Shown here one piece after another: positions 7,549 to 17,175 of a DNA stretch of 64,000 nucleotides. Origin of the DNA: Sphingomonas hankyongi (GTDB taxonomy: Bacteria > Pseudomonadota > Alphaproteobacteria > Sphingomonadales > Sphingomonadaceae); NCBI RefSeq assembly GCF_023516575.1, contig NZ_JAMGBE010000003.1, positions 372,001-436,000 of the forward strand. Direction: 5' to 3'. The position numbers were made by a program, and so were the translations under genes. Under the pieces are notes generated by a model. It searched no databases and was not told the DNA's origin. It worked only from the letters and a program-made list of their open reading frames with translations. Each line of letters opens with the position of its first letter. Position 1 is the first letter of the stretch.

Positions 7549-8203
7549 CCGGCTTGATGGGGTCCGTCGCGAGCCGCATGTCGAGATATTCGTCGACCGA
7601 TTTCATCAGCAGGTCCAGCTCGTTAGCGAAGAAGTGGTTCGCTCCCGGAATCAGATCGTGATGGATCGTGATGTGGCGCTGCGTGCGGAGCTTGTCGACG
7701 AGCTTCTGTACTGCGCCGGGAGTGACGACCTCGTCCGCTTCGCCCTGGATGATGATTCCCGAAGACGGGCAGGGGGCGAGGAAGCTGAAGTCGTACATGT
7801 TCGCCGGTGGCGCGATTGAGATGAAGCCGCGAATTTCCGGGCGGCGCATCAGAAGCTGCATGCCGATCCAGGCGCCGAAGCTGACGCCTGCAACCCACGT
7901 CGTCTCTGCCTCGGGATGGATACTCTGCACCCAGTCGAGCGCAGAGGCCGCGTCCGAAAGCTCGCCGATGCCGTTGTCGAACACGCCCTGGCTCTTGCCC
8001 ACGCCGCGAAAATTGAAGCGCAACGTCGCGAAACCGCGCTTCACGAAGGTTTGGTAGAGCAACTGAACGATCTTGTTGTTCATCGTTCCGCCTGCCTGCG
8101 GGTGCGAATGCAGGATGAGCGCGACGGGCGCGCGCGGGCGGGTGCCAGGATGGAAACGACCTTCGAGACGGCCCTCGGGACCAGGGAAAATAACTTCAGG
8201 CAT
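7520..8203 (-). CDS. Alpha/beta hydrolase (COG2945-like)
   Basis: 227 residues with the small alpha/beta hydrolase core. HSHPQAGGTMNNK is the oxyanion-hole region, FNFRGVGKSQG follows, GVSFGAWIG is the nucleophile elbow with the catalytic serine, GEADEVV gives the acid, and ANHFF the histidine. This family of short esterase-like proteins is widespread in proteobacteria and largely uncharacterised; some are annotated as dienelactone-hydrolase-like. The gene diverges from the first cysteine desulfurase gene and ends inside the small membrane protein gene. The last dozen residues are low-complexity and may not be structured. Confidence 0.85.
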   Translation of the reverse strand: MPEVIFPGPEGRLEGRFHPGTRPRAPVALILHSHPQAGGTMNNKIVQLLYQTFVKRGFATLRFNFRGVGKSQGVFDNGIGELSDAASALDWVQSIHPEAETTWVAGVSFGAWIGMQLLMRRPEIRGFISIAPPANMYDFSFLAPCPSSGIIIQGEADEVVTPGAVQKLVDKLRTQRHITIHHDLIPGANHFFANELDLLMKSVDEYLDMRLATDPIKPAIPSRSSRS

Positions 8204-8314
8204 CGGGTGGTTGGGCTCACGTATGATTGACGCCGCCGGTTACGGGTGCGCTCGGGCGGCCGCTCCTATATAGGGGCGCCCGTTCAGGTGGCAATCGGCA
8301 GGAATGTACGGCTT

Positions 8315-9397
8315 TTGAGCGCGTTCGAACGCATCTATCTCGATCATGCGGCAACGACGCCGGTGCTGCCCGAGGCGTACGCCGCGATGGCTGGCGCGCT
8401 CGACGTTTGGGCCAACCCCAGCTCGCCGCATGCTGACGGACGACAGGCGCGTGCGGCGCTCGAGGCGGCCCGCCGGACCATCGCAGAAAGTCTCGGCTGG
8501 CGTCATGACGTCATCTTCACTTCGGGGGCGACCGAGGCGCTCCACATTGCCGGCTCACGAGTGAAGGTCCCAGGGCGCATCATCGGGGCTACGGAGCATG
8601 ATGCCGTAATTTCAGCAATGGGCGCGTCCGCCACCACCGCGCCTGTCGGCTCGAACGGGCTCGTGGATCTGGAAACACTGGCGGATGCGCTGAACGAAGT
8701 GCCCGCGCTGGTGGCGGTACAGCATGTGAATAATGAGACCGGCGTGGTCCAACCTGTCGATCGCATCTTCGCGCAAGTCCGCGAAGCAGGGTCATTGCTC
8801 CTCGCCGATTGCGCTCAGAGCGCGGGCAAGCTTCCGTTACCGGACGCCGATTTTATTGCGATTTCAGGTCACAAGTTCGGCGCGCCGTCCGGGATCGGAG
8901 CATTGCTCGTCAAAGATATCGGCACTCTCTCTCCGAGCGGCGGCCAGGAACGCGGCTATCGCAGGGGAACGGAGAATTTGGCTGGCGCGACCGCGATGGC
9001 GGCTGCCCTCGACAGCTGCGCCTTTGGGGAAGCCGTGCCACGCATCCGTGAATTGCGCGGACGGCTTGAGAAAACGCTTCTTACCGAAGGCGGCGAAGTG
9101 ATTGCTGCGAACACCGAGCGGAGCCCATTCATCGGCGCCTATGCGATGCCGGGCGTGGCAAGCGCGAGCCAGCTCGTTCAGTTCGACCTTGCCGGTATCT
9201 CCGTCTCGGCCGGCAGCGCCTGCTCCTCCGGAAGCATGAAGGCGAGCCGTGTGCTCGCAGCTACGGGGGTCGCACAGGAGATCGCAGGGTCGGTTGTCCG
9301 TGTAAGCTTCGGCCCGCGAACGACCGCCGACAATATCGATCGGTTCGTGAACGAGTGGTGCGCCATTCGTGACCGCGCGGCAAAGGCCGTCGCGTGA
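8315..9397 (+). CDS. Cysteine desulfurase family protein, first of a tandem pair
   Basis: 360 residues from the TTG at 8315 (AGGA ten bases upstream, just before the conserved IYLDHAATTPV); an in-frame GTG at 8246 would add 23 unconserved residues. It is an aminotransferase class V enzyme of the NifS/IscS type, which takes sulfur from cysteine as a persulfide. PLP lysine K187 lies in SGHKFGAP, and active-site cysteine C303 in SAGSACSSGS. It overlaps the second desulfurase by GTGA, so the two are translationally coupled and may form a heterodimer or divide substrates. It is more divergent from IscS than its neighbour. Confidence 0.88.
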   Translation: MSAFERIYLDHAATTPVLPEAYAAMAGALDVWANPSSPHADGRQARAALEAARRTIAESLGWRHDVIFTSGATEALHIAGSRVKVPGRIIGATEHDAVISAMGASATTAPVGSNGLVDLETLADALNEVPALVAVQHVNNETGVVQPVDRIFAQVREAGSLLLADCAQSAGKLPLPDADFIAISGHKFGAPSGIGALLVKDIGTLSPSGGQERGYRRGTENLAGATAMAAALDSCAFGEAVPRIRELRGRLEKTLLTEGGEVIAANTERSPFIGAYAMPGVASASQLVQFDLAGISVSAGSACSSGSMKASRVLAATGVAQEIAGSVVRVSFGPRTTADNIDRFVNEWCAIRDRAAKAVA

Positions 9398-10512
9398 TCT
9401 ACCTCGATTATCAGGCGACGACCCCGGTTGCTCCCGAGGTCGTGACGGCAATGGAGCCATGGATCTCGGAGAAATTCGCCAATCCTCACTCTCCTTCGCG
9501 ATGGGGACGAGAAGCCGAAGCCGCGATTGAAGTGGCGCGCAAGGACGTGCTGAAGTCAGTCGGGCTTGGCGGCGGCAGCATCGCCTTCACGGGCAATGCG
9601 ACCGAGGCGCTCAACTGGGCTCTCAAAGGCACCGTCGAGAAAGCTCCGAGGGGTCGTAATCGCATCATCACCGTCGCGACCGAGCATGCGGCCGTCCGCG
9701 ATACGTGCGAGTGGCTCGCGGGGCAGGGCGCCGACCTGACGATTCTCCCCGTCAGAAATGACGGGATCCTCGATCTCGAGCTGCTGGAGCGCGAACTCGA
9801 CGAACGCGTGCTCGTCGTCGCCGTCATGCTCGTGAACAATGAAATCGGCGTGCTTCAGCCTATCTCGGAAATCGCAAAGATGGCTCATGAGGCCGGAGCC
9901 TTGATGCTCTGCGATGCCGTCCAGGCGCTCGGCCGGGTCGATATTGCCGAAGGTCCCGACCTGGTCGCGGTGTCCGCGCACAAGATCCACGGACCGAAGG
10001 GGGTCGGGGCCTTGTGGATGCGCAAGGGCGCCGAGCCCGCGCCTTTCATGCATGGCGGAGGGCAGGAGCAGGGACTGCGCTCAGGGACGCTTTCGCCTGC
10101 GCTGTGCGTCGGCTTTGGAGCGGCGGCAAAGCTCGCCTCAGAGCGGATCAACAAGGATTACGACCATGTGCTCAGGCTGTGGGCAGCCGCGACAAGGGCG
10201 CTGGGGCCGGCGTGGGAGATCAATGGCAGCGTCCGGCACCGCTATTTCGGCAATCTGAATGTCCGGAAGGAAGGGGTCGACGGAGCGAGATTGATCGCGG
10301 ATCTTCGCGATATCGCCTTTTCGCTCGGCTCGGCGTGCGCGAGCGGCTCCGGTCGCCCGAGCCACGTTCTGAAGGCGCTCGGCCTGGACCAACGTAAAGC
10401 CCGATCCTCGATAAGGCTCGGCTTCGGCCGTTACACCAGCGACGACGAGCTGATCGATGCCTGCGAGCGCATTTCGGCAGCGGCATACCGCCAGGAGAAG
10501 TTGAAAGCGTGA
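9394..10512 (+). CDS. Cysteine desulfurase (NifS/IscS-like), second of a tandem pair
   Basis: 372 residues starting at the GTG that overlaps the preceding stop. The start reads MIYLDYQATTPV. K197 in SAHKIHGPKG binds PLP, and C315 in LGSACASGSG is the sulfur-carrying cysteine. GGGQEQGLRSGT is the usual phosphate and carboxylate region. It overlaps the ferredoxin start (GTGA at 10509), so desulfurase 1, desulfurase 2 and ferredoxin form one coupled unit. No IscU, IscA, HscA/B or SufBCD gene is nearby, so the sulfur acceptor is not evident from context. Confidence 0.92.
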   Translation: MIYLDYQATTPVAPEVVTAMEPWISEKFANPHSPSRWGREAEAAIEVARKDVLKSVGLGGGSIAFTGNATEALNWALKGTVEKAPRGRNRIITVATEHAAVRDTCEWLAGQGADLTILPVRNDGILDLELLERELDERVLVVAVMLVNNEIGVLQPISEIAKMAHEAGALMLCDAVQALGRVDIAEGPDLVAVSAHKIHGPKGVGALWMRKGAEPAPFMHGGGQEQGLRSGTLSPALCVGFGAAAKLASERINKDYDHVLRLWAAATRALGPAWEINGSVRHRYFGNLNVRKEGVDGARLIADLRDIAFSLGSACASGSGRPSHVLKALGLDQRKARSSIRLGFGRYTSDDELIDACERISAAAYRQEKLKA

Positions 10513-10844
10513 CCCTGGTGCGTTTTCTCCGGGCGGATGGAAGCCTGGACAAGGAAGTTGAAGCGGCGCCGGGCCAGCGGCTGCTCGATGTGGCCTGGGC
10601 CGCGCGCGAACCGCTCGAAGGCGCTTGCGAAGGCGTAATGGCCTGCTCGACGTGCCACGTGATTGTCGATGCGGTGGATTTCGAGAAGCTGCCCGTAGCG
10701 AGCGAAGAAGAGGAGGATCTCCTCGATCTGGCGGCGCACGCCGGACGGACCTCCAGGCTGGCATGCCAGATCATCCTTACGGAGGACATGAAGGAACTGA
10801 CTGTCCGGATCCCGCCAGGAGCGACGAACTGGATGGGCCGCTAA
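10509..10844 (+). CDS. 2Fe-2S ferredoxin (adrenodoxin/Fdx type)
   Basis: 111 residues. The cluster cysteines appear as C-x5-C-x2-C (GACEGVMACSTCHV) and a final C in RLACQI, the vertebrate/ISC-type ferredoxin pattern, followed by the C-terminal PPGATNWMGR. An acidic stretch (ASEEEEDLLD) is typical for binding reductase and partner proteins. In ISC systems this ferredoxin feeds electrons for persulfide reduction; here it is coupled to two cysteine desulfurases, which fits that role. It could also serve a cytochrome P450. Confidence 0.92.
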   Translation: MTLVRFLRADGSLDKEVEAAPGQRLLDVAWAAREPLEGACEGVMACSTCHVIVDAVDFEKLPVASEEEEDLLDLAAHAGRTSRLACQIILTEDMKELTVRIPPGATNWMGR

Positions 10845-11554
10845 CCTCCGGTCGGCAGCGAATTCCCGACGCGCGTATCCGGCGCGTTCTTCTTCGGCTT
10901 GGCGCGGGGAGGCTTGGAGGGCCTGACCGGAACCAGCGCCGCGAGGTCCGCAAGGCTGAGCGCACCGCTCCGCTTGCTGTCTAGAAGGTTGAAACGGTCG
11001 ATCGCGGCCTGCCTGAATTCGGCGAGAGAGATGCCGCGGTTGAAGTCGGCATCGGCGGCAGCGACCGGCTGGGGCATGTTCAGCAAAGCGTACCGTGCAG
11101 CACCTTCGAGAAGGTCGTTTCCGCCGCCGCCATGCCAGCCAACGTTTGCCCACTCGTCATGCTTGCCGTGTGGCACAGCTTCCTTCTTGGCCGGTGGCGC
11201 AGGGTCTCCCCGTGCCCGACGCCATTTGGAATTGACCTGGATCTCGGGCGCGACCTCCCATTCGTAATGCGAGAGCTCGTCGGGGTCGATTTCATTGTCG
11301 TGATTGAGGTCGAGGATGGCGAAGAAGCGATCAGCGTCGCCGCGCATCTCATCCGGGGTCAGCAGTCCGTCGCGGTTACGGTCCGCCTGATAGAACCAGA
11401 GCGCCAAGGTATTGTCGCTGGTCGATTTTGCCCGGAACGGCTCGCCCATCGGACTGATGAATGGAGCCCATGCATAGCCCCTGACGGTAATTGCCGGCCC
11501 ATCCGACTGCGCCGCAGCGGCGGCCAGGGTCGCGACGATCGCCGATAAAAGCAT
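10841..11554 (-). CDS. Exported EF-hand domain protein
   Basis: 237 residues. A short hydrophobic N-terminus (MLLSAIVATLAAAAAQS) looks like a signal peptide, so the protein should be periplasmic. Four EF-hand-like loops are visible: DRNRDGLLTPDE, DLNHDNEIDPDE, DADFNRGISLAE and DSKRSGALSLAD; the first two are the best calcium ligand sets. The C-terminus is basic and Pro/Lys-rich. Bacterial proteins of this kind probably bind calcium, but no function is established. The stop overlaps the ferredoxin stop by four bases, convergent. Confidence 0.85.
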   Translation of the reverse strand: MLLSAIVATLAAAAAQSDGPAITVRGYAWAPFISPMGEPFRAKSTSDNTLALWFYQADRNRDGLLTPDEMRGDADRFFAILDLNHDNEIDPDELSHYEWEVAPEIQVNSKWRRARGDPAPPAKKEAVPHGKHDEWANVGWHGGGGNDLLEGAARYALLNMPQPVAAADADFNRGISLAEFRQAAIDRFNLLDSKRSGALSLADLAALVPVRPSKPPRAKPKKNAPDTRVGNSLPTGG

Positions 11555-11633
11555 GCGCTGGCTCCGGAATATGCCTTCTCAGCTTCTCTTACCCGCGTGA
11601 ACTGGAGATGAAGAGAGTGCGGTGCCGGACAGC

Positions 11634-11662
11634 TTGCGCGGGGGGCGGCCTTACCCCATATG
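11634..11662 (+). promoter_or_regulatory. Probable promoter of the SRP RNA gene
   Basis: TTGCGC (11634-11639) and CATATG (11657-11662) are spaced 17 bases apart and end seven bases before the predicted 5' end of the SRP RNA. The -35 matches the TTGC-type element common in alphaproteobacteria; the -10 is poor. Confidence 0.45.
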
Positions 11663-11666
11663 CCCG

Positions 11667-11763
11667 CGCGGAAGTCGGCGGACGGCGCTGTCGCCAACCT
11701 GGTCAGGTCCGGAAGGAAGCAGCCACAACGATTTCGTGCCGGGTCGTCGGCTTCCACCGCTCG
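11667..11763 (+). ncRNA. ffs: Small signal recognition particle RNA (4.5S type)
   Basis: The hallmark apical loop TCAGGTCCGGAAGGAAGCAG, which binds the Ffh M domain, lies at 11703-11722. The flanks fold into one long hairpin: GGAAG... (from 11670) pairs with ...CTTCC (to 11755) with several G-T pairs. The RNA lacks an Alu domain, as usual outside Gram-positives. Its position directly before dnaX is the conserved alphaproteobacterial arrangement. The ends are accurate to a few bases only. Confidence 0.93.
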
Positions 11764-11796
11764 CAATGACGAACTTGACCCCCTAAACCGTTGTTG

Positions 11797-13431
11797 ATGG
11801 ACGACGCCGAATCGCCGGGCCTGGGGCTCGACCTTCCTGAAGAACCCAAACCGGCGGCGGAAAACTCCGCCTACCGCGTGCTCGCCCGCAAATATCGGCC
11901 GCAGACATTCTCCGAGCTGATCGGGCAGGATGCGATGGTCCAGACGCTGGCGAACGCCATCAAGCGTGGCCGCATTGCCCATGCCTTCCTTCTCACCGGT
12001 GTCAGGGGCGTCGGGAAGACTTCAACGGCACGGCTCATCGCCAAGGCTCTCAACTGCATCGGGCCGGATGGGCAGGGCGGGCCGACGATCACCCCCTGCA
12101 ACGTCTGCGAACAGTGCCGTGCCATTGCCGAGGGGCGACATATTGATGTGATCGAAATGGACGCCGCATCACACACGAGTGTGGACGATATCCGAGAGAT
12201 CATCGACGCAGTCCGGTACGCTTCGGTCAGCGCGCGCTACAAGATCTACATCATCGACGAAGTTCACATGCTTTCCAAGAATGCTTTCAATGCGTTGCTC
12301 AAGACCCTTGAGGAACCGCCTGAACATGTGAAATTCCTCTTTGCGACGACCGAGGTGAACAAGGTTCCGGTGACGGTGCTTTCGCGTTGCCAGCGCTTCG
12401 ATCTGCGACGAATCCCTTCCGAGAAGCTGGCGGCCCATTTCGCGGAAGTGTCCAAGGCAGAAGGCGTCGAGGTCGAGAGCGAAGCGCTAGGAATGATCGC
12501 GAAGGCCGCCGAAGGGTCTGCACGAGACGGCTTGTCCATTCTCGACCAGGCAATCGCCCATGGCGCGGGTGCCGTAAGTGCCGACCAGGTCAGGGATATG
12601 CTCGGACTCGCTGACCGCGGACGCATCCGGCGCTTGCTTGGTCTCGTGCTGTCCGGCGACGCGGAAGCGTCGCTGGCCGAGCTCGACGAGACTCACGAAC
12701 TTGGAATCGATCCCACGCAGTTGCTGCGGGGACTGATGGAGGCGTTGCACTCGGCCACACGGGCCAAGGCGGGCGCGTCCGCCGATCCGCTCCAATCGGT
12801 CGAAGAGCGCGAAAGCGCCGGGCAAATGGCTGACGCGCTTTCGTGGGGGACGATTCACCGCCTCTGGCAAATGCTTCTCAAGGGTCTGCAGGACGTCGAG
12901 ATAGCTCCAGATCCGCGCGAAGCGGCGGAAATGGCGCTGCTGCGGTTGATCCATGCGGCCGATCTTCCCGACCCCGCGTCCTTGATGGCCAAGCTCACCG
13001 GGGAGGGCTCGGCGGCTGCCGGGCCGGTGTCGACGGCTGCTCGCCAAGGAGGCGCGCCTTCCGCTTCGCTGCCGCCGGATTTTTCCTCGCTGGTCAAGCA
13101 GGTTGAGCAGAGCGGAAGGCATTTGCTCGCGCAGCAACTGCACGATCAGATCGGGCTTGTTCGTTTCGCGCCTCCAGAGCTGGTCCTGAAGCCGATGCGG
13201 CCACTCGGCGGCGACTGGCCACGCGACCTCACAGTCGCGCTTAAAGCGATCACTGGGACAAGCTGGCAAGTCTCACTATCGGACGAAGCGGGTGAGGCGT
13301 CACTGCTGGATCAGGAGAAAATGGCCGAGGAGCGCGTTCGCGCGGATGTAATGGCCGATCCGAATGTCCGCGCTGTAATGGACGCGTTCCCGGAAGCCGA
13401 GCTCGAAACTTTCTCAAACAAGGGCGCCTGA
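11797..13431 (+). CDS. dnaX: DNA polymerase III subunit gamma/tau
   Basis: 544 residues from the ATG at 11797 (two TTG codons precede it). The clamp-loader ATPase has Walker A GVRGVGKTSTAR, zinc cysteines C-x8-C-x2-C-x2-C-type around PCNVCEQC, Walker B IIDEVHML, and the SRC motif (LSRCQRFDLRR). After the lid domain come a collar and a tau-like C-terminal region (about residues 410-540) that would contact the polymerase. It is shorter than E. coli tau (643) and I see no A-rich slippery heptamer for programmed frameshifting. SRP RNA lies just upstream, and ybaB starts one base after the stop. Confidence 0.96.
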   Translation: MDDAESPGLGLDLPEEPKPAAENSAYRVLARKYRPQTFSELIGQDAMVQTLANAIKRGRIAHAFLLTGVRGVGKTSTARLIAKALNCIGPDGQGGPTITPCNVCEQCRAIAEGRHIDVIEMDAASHTSVDDIREIIDAVRYASVSARYKIYIIDEVHMLSKNAFNALLKTLEEPPEHVKFLFATTEVNKVPVTVLSRCQRFDLRRIPSEKLAAHFAEVSKAEGVEVESEALGMIAKAAEGSARDGLSILDQAIAHGAGAVSADQVRDMLGLADRGRIRRLLGLVLSGDAEASLAELDETHELGIDPTQLLRGLMEALHSATRAKAGASADPLQSVEERESAGQMADALSWGTIHRLWQMLLKGLQDVEIAPDPREAAEMALLRLIHAADLPDPASLMAKLTGEGSAAAGPVSTAARQGGAPSASLPPDFSSLVKQVEQSGRHLLAQQLHDQIGLVRFAPPELVLKPMRPLGGDWPRDLTVALKAITGTSWQVSLSDEAGEASLLDQEKMAEERVRADVMADPNVRAVMDAFPEAELETFSNKGA

Positions 13432-13432
13432 C

Positions 13433-13756
13433 ATGCCAGACTTCGACGAAATCCTGAAAATGGCGCAGGAAGCGCAAAACGAGCTGCAGAAGGCCCAGGA
13501 TAATCTCGACAAAGTCGAGGTCGAAGGCGTCAGCGGCGGCGGGCTCGTGAAGATCCGCGCGACGGCCAAGGGAAGGATCCTGGGCGTCGACATCGACGAA
13601 AGCCTGTTGTCGCCTTCCGAGAAGAGCATGGCCGAAGACCTGATCGCAGCGGCAATCAACGACGCGCGAAGCAAGGCCGATGCGGCAGCGGCCGCGGAGA
13701 TGCAGAAGATGCAAAGCAGCCTTCCGCTCCCGCCCGGGTTCAAGCTGCCCTTCTAG
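13433..13756 (+). CDS. YbaB/EbfC family nucleoid-associated protein
   Basis: 107 residues. The family signature is clear: a helical N-terminus rich in M, Q and A (ILKMAQEAQNELQKAQDNL), a central beta part with VEGVSGGGLVKIRATAKGRI, and a C-terminal helix (AINDARSKADAAAAAEMQKM) ending with PLPPGFKLPF. Members are dimers that bind DNA with little sequence preference. It follows dnaX by one base, the typical arrangement, but recR, which usually comes next, is not here. Confidence 0.95.
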   Translation: MPDFDEILKMAQEAQNELQKAQDNLDKVEVEGVSGGGLVKIRATAKGRILGVDIDESLLSPSEKSMAEDLIAAAINDARSKADAAAAAEMQKMQSSLPLPPGFKLPF

Positions 13757-13810
13757 ACCATTTTTCCCACGGCCGTTTTGCGGCATATGCGCTTCTCAAG
13801 GGAGGCGCCG

Positions 13811-15427
13811 ATGTCAGGTGGCTCAACATTAGGCGCGATGCAGGACTTTCCGCTCCGCATCATGCGATTGATGGATCATGCCGAGCGCGAGCATGGCGAC
13901 CGCGAGATTGTCGCGGCCCGGCCCGACGGAACAACGATCCGAACCAACTGGATCCAGCTTGCCGAGGTCGCGCGCCGAATGGCGCAGGCGCTCGAACGGC
14001 TCGGCGTGAAGCCGGGTGAGCGAGTCGCGACCCTGGCGATGAACCATGACCGGCATCTGGCCGCGTGGTTCGGCGTCGTGGGCATGGGAGGCGTACTGCA
14101 CACTCTAAATCCTCGCCTCTTCGACGATCAGCTCACCTATATCATCGGTCATGCCGAAGACCGGGTGATCCTTTATGACGGCACGTTCGAGGCGATGGTG
14201 GAGAGGCTCAAGCCGCAGCTGCCGTCGGTCTTGCGCTGGATACGTTTTGATGACGAGTTCGATGAGTGGGTCGCAGCGGAGGATGGCAATTATCGCTGGT
14301 ACGAAGGCGATGAGCGCGAACCGTGCGGCCTCTGTTACACCAGCGGAACCACGGGGAACCCCAAAGGTGTCCTCTATGAGCATCGCTCGACGGTGCTTCA
14401 TGCCATGTCGATCATCGCGCCGGACGTATTCGATCTTTCGGCTTGCTCAGTGCTGCTCCCGGTCGTCCCAATGTTCCACGCGAACAGCTGGTGCCTGCCA
14501 TATGCGGCGGCGATCACCGGCCTGAAACTGGTGGTCTGCGGCGAAACCCGCGCCGAACGCATCTGTGAGCTGTTCAACGCGGAGGGGGTCACCCATTCGG
14601 CCGGCGTGCCGACGGTCTGGCTGATGATCATCGATCATGCCGAGGATACGGGCGCCAAGCTCGGTAAGCTGCACACGATCATCGTCGGAGGATCTTCCGC
14701 GCCGCCGGCAACGATCCGCTGGTTCCGCGAGCGTGGAATCCGCGTCCGGCATCTGTGGGGCATGACCGAGATGACGCCGATCGGCACAGTGGGTGCACCT
14801 CCCGCCAATTGGGATTCGATGAACGACCAGGAGCAGCTCGACTATGTGTCGCGCCCAGGACGGTCGCTGTTCGGGGTCGAGCTTCGGATCGTTGATGACA
14901 ATGGCAAGGTCCTGCCGCGTGACGGGCAGAGCTCGGGTCACCTGCAGACGCGGGGCGCGTCCGTAGTCCGACGCTACTTCAAGAAGGACGAGGATTGCGT
15001 CGATGCGGACAGTTGGTTCGACACGGGCGATATTGCCGTCATCCATCCGGACAATACGCTTCGACTGACCGACCGCGCCAAGGATGTGATCAAATCAGGC
15101 GGAGAATGGATCAGCTCCATCGAACTGGAAAATCAGGCCGTCGGCTGCCCAGGCGTGCTCGAGGCAGCAGCCATCGGCATCCCACACCCGAAATGGGATG
15201 AACGTCCGCTCCTCCTCGTCGTGCGCGACAATGGCAGCGAGGTCCGCGACGCCGACATCCGCGAATATCTGTCGAGCAGGGTCGCCAAATGGTGGCTGCC
15301 CGACGCCATCGAGTTCGTCGACGAGTTGCCGCACACCGCAACCGGGAAGCTCAGCAAGAAGGACCTTCGCGACAAATATCGCGACTATCGGTTCTCCGAC
15401 GCGGAGGCGATGGTCGGCCGCGACTAG
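13811..15427 (+). CDS. Medium/long-chain fatty acid--CoA ligase (AMP-forming)
   Basis: 538 residues from the ATG at 13811, preceded by GGGAGG; the frame is open 33 bases further up. This is an ANL-superfamily enzyme. The P-loop-like A3 motif is [13 protein letters not shown], followed by the A5 region [11 protein letters not shown], the hinge [16 protein letters not shown], and the catalytic lysine in [13 protein letters not shown]. It adenylates a fatty (or other) carboxylic acid and loads it on CoA. It stands alone between ybaB and ettA, so the substrate cannot be inferred from context. Confidence 0.9.
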   Translation: MSGGSTLGAMQDFPLRIMRLMDHAEREHGDREIVAARPDGTTIRTNWIQLAEVARRMAQALERLGVKPGERVATLAMNHDRHLAAWFGVVGMGGVLHTLNPRLFDDQLTYIIGHAEDRVILYDGTFEAMVERLKPQLPSVLRWIRFDDEFDEWVAAEDGNYRWYEGDEREPCGLCYTSGTTGNPKGVLYEHRSTVLHAMSIIAPDVFDLSACSVLLPVVPMFHANSWCLPYAAAITGLKLVVCGETRAERICELFNAEGVTHSAGVPTVWLMIIDHAEDTGAKLGKLHTIIVGGSSAPPATIRWFRERGIRVRHLWGMTEMTPIGTVGAPPANWDSMNDQEQLDYVSRPGRSLFGVELRIVDDNGKVLPRDGQSSGHLQTRGASVVRRYFKKDEDCVDADSWFDTGDIAVIHPDNTLRLTDRAKDVIKSGGEWISSIELENQAVGCPGVLEAAAIGIPHPKWDERPLLLVVRDNGSEVRDADIREYLSSRVAKWWLPDAIEFVDELPHTATGKLSKKDLRDKYRDYRFSDAEAMVGRD

Positions 15428-15492
15428 AAAAACCGACCGCGCTCGCCTAACTGGCGGCCAACTCCCGTCACTCGAAGGAAATCCGCGACCCC

Positions 15493-17172
15493 ATGGCCGC
15501 CCAATATGCATTTGTCATGAAGGACATGACCAAGTCCTTTCCCGGCGCGCAAAAGCCGGTTCTCAATCACATCAACCTGCAATTCTATCACGGCGCCAAG
15601 ATCGGCATTGTAGGACCGAATGGCGCCGGCAAGTCGACCTTGATGAAAATCATGGCTGGGCTGGACAAGGACTTCCAGGGCGAGGCCTGGCCGGGCGAGA
15701 ACGTCACTGTCGGCTACCTGCCACAAGAGCCGCAGCTCGATCCGAGCAAGACCGTGCTCGAGAACGTCAAGGATGGCGCCCGGGACGTCGCCGATATGGT
15801 CGATCGCTTCAATGCGATCTCCGCGGAAATGGGCGATCCCAAGGACGACACTGATTTCGATGCGCTCATGGAAGAGATGGGCGAGCTTCAGGCGAAGATC
15901 GACGCGGTCGATGGGTGGACCCTCGACAATCAGCTGGAAGTCGCGATGGAGGCGCTCCGCTGCCCTCCGTCCGACTGGTCAGTTGAAAATCTCTCCGGCG
16001 GTGAGAAGCGCCGTATCGCGCTGACGCGCCTGCTTCTCCAGAAGCCGTCGATCCTGCTGCTCGACGAGCCGACAAACCACCTCGACGCTGAAAGCGTGCA
16101 ATGGCTTGAGAACCACCTCAAGGAATATCCGGGGGCGGTGCTGATGATCACCCACGACCGTTATTTCCTCGATAATGTGGTCAGCTGGATCCTCGAGCTC
16201 GATCGCGGGAAATACTTCCCCTACGAAGGCAATTACTCGACCTACCTCGAGAAGAAGGCGAAGCGCCTGGAGCAGGAGGAGCGCGAGGAGTCCGGCCGCC
16301 AGAAGGCGATCCGCGACGAGCTTGATTGGATCAGGCAGGGTCCAAAGGGCCGCCAGACGAAGTCGAAGGCCCGCATCGCCAAGTTCGACCAGCTGGTTGC
16401 GGCGCAGGAAAAGCACGTCCCGGGCAAGGCGGAGATCCTGATCCAGGTGCCCGAGCGCCTTGGCGGCAAGGTGATAGAGGTCAAGAATCTGACCAAGGCT
16501 TATGGCGACAAGCTTTTGTTCGAGGATCTCTCCTTTAGCCTGCCCCCCGGCGGAATCGTCGGCATCATCGGCGCGAACGGCGCGGGTAAGTCGACCTTAT
16601 TCAAGATCATCACCGGCCAGGAAACGCCGGACTCCGGATCCATCGACATCGGTCCGACCGTCCATCTCGGCTATGTCGACCAGAGCCGCGACCACCTCGA
16701 TAATTCCAAGAACGTCTGGGAGGAGATTTCGGACGGCCTGGATTACATGAAGGTCAACGGCCACGACCAGTCGACGCGCGCCTATGTCGGCGCCTTCAAC
16801 TTCAAGGGCCAGGACCAGCAGAAGAACGTCGGCAAGCTGTCCGGCGGCGAGCGCAACCGCGTCAACATCGCGAAGATGCTGAAGCGAGGCGGCAATGTCC
16901 TGCTTCTCGACGAGCCGACCAACGACCTGGACGTCGAGACGCTTGGGGCCCTTGAGGAAGCGATCGAGAATTTCGCCGGATGCGCCGTCATCATCAGCCA
17001 CGACCGCTTCTTCCTCGACCGCCTGGCGACCCACATCCTCGCCTTCGAGGGCGACAGCCGCGTCGAGTGGTTCGAGGGCAACTTCGAGGCTTATGAGGAG
17101 GACAAGGTCCGCCGCCTGGGCGAGGAGGCCACCCGACCGCACCGGATGAGCTACCGCAAGCTCACTCGCTAA
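15493..17172 (+). CDS. ettA: Energy-dependent translational throttle protein EttA (ABC-F)
   Basis: 559 residues with two ABC ATPase domains and no membrane segments. Walker A motifs are GPNGAGKST (domain 1) and GANGAGKST (domain 2), signatures LSGGEKRR and LSGGERNR, and Walker B LLLDEPTNHLD and LLLDEPTNDLD. The linker between them carries many Glu, Lys and Arg residues (about 245-300), and the arm insertion after the first domain is present, as in EttA. The protein binds the ribosomal E site and gates entry into elongation according to ATP/ADP. The start is the ATG at 15493 with GAAGGA upstream. Confidence 0.95.
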   Translation: MAAQYAFVMKDMTKSFPGAQKPVLNHINLQFYHGAKIGIVGPNGAGKSTLMKIMAGLDKDFQGEAWPGENVTVGYLPQEPQLDPSKTVLENVKDGARDVADMVDRFNAISAEMGDPKDDTDFDALMEEMGELQAKIDAVDGWTLDNQLEVAMEALRCPPSDWSVENLSGGEKRRIALTRLLLQKPSILLLDEPTNHLDAESVQWLENHLKEYPGAVLMITHDRYFLDNVVSWILELDRGKYFPYEGNYSTYLEKKAKRLEQEEREESGRQKAIRDELDWIRQGPKGRQTKSKARIAKFDQLVAAQEKHVPGKAEILIQVPERLGGKVIEVKNLTKAYGDKLLFEDLSFSLPPGGIVGIIGANGAGKSTLFKIITGQETPDSGSIDIGPTVHLGYVDQSRDHLDNSKNVWEEISDGLDYMKVNGHDQSTRAYVGAFNFKGQDQQKNVGKLSGGERNRVNIAKMLKRGGNVLLLDEPTNDLDVETLGALEEAIENFAGCAVIISHDRFFLDRLATHILAFEGDSRVEWFEGNFEAYEEDKVRRLGEEATRPHRMSYRKLTR

Positions 17173-17175
17173 CCC

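Noticed and set aside
11797-13431. Programmed frameshift in dnaX producing a separate gamma
   Set aside because: No A-rich slippery heptamer with downstream stem was seen in the region between the ATPase core and tau part.
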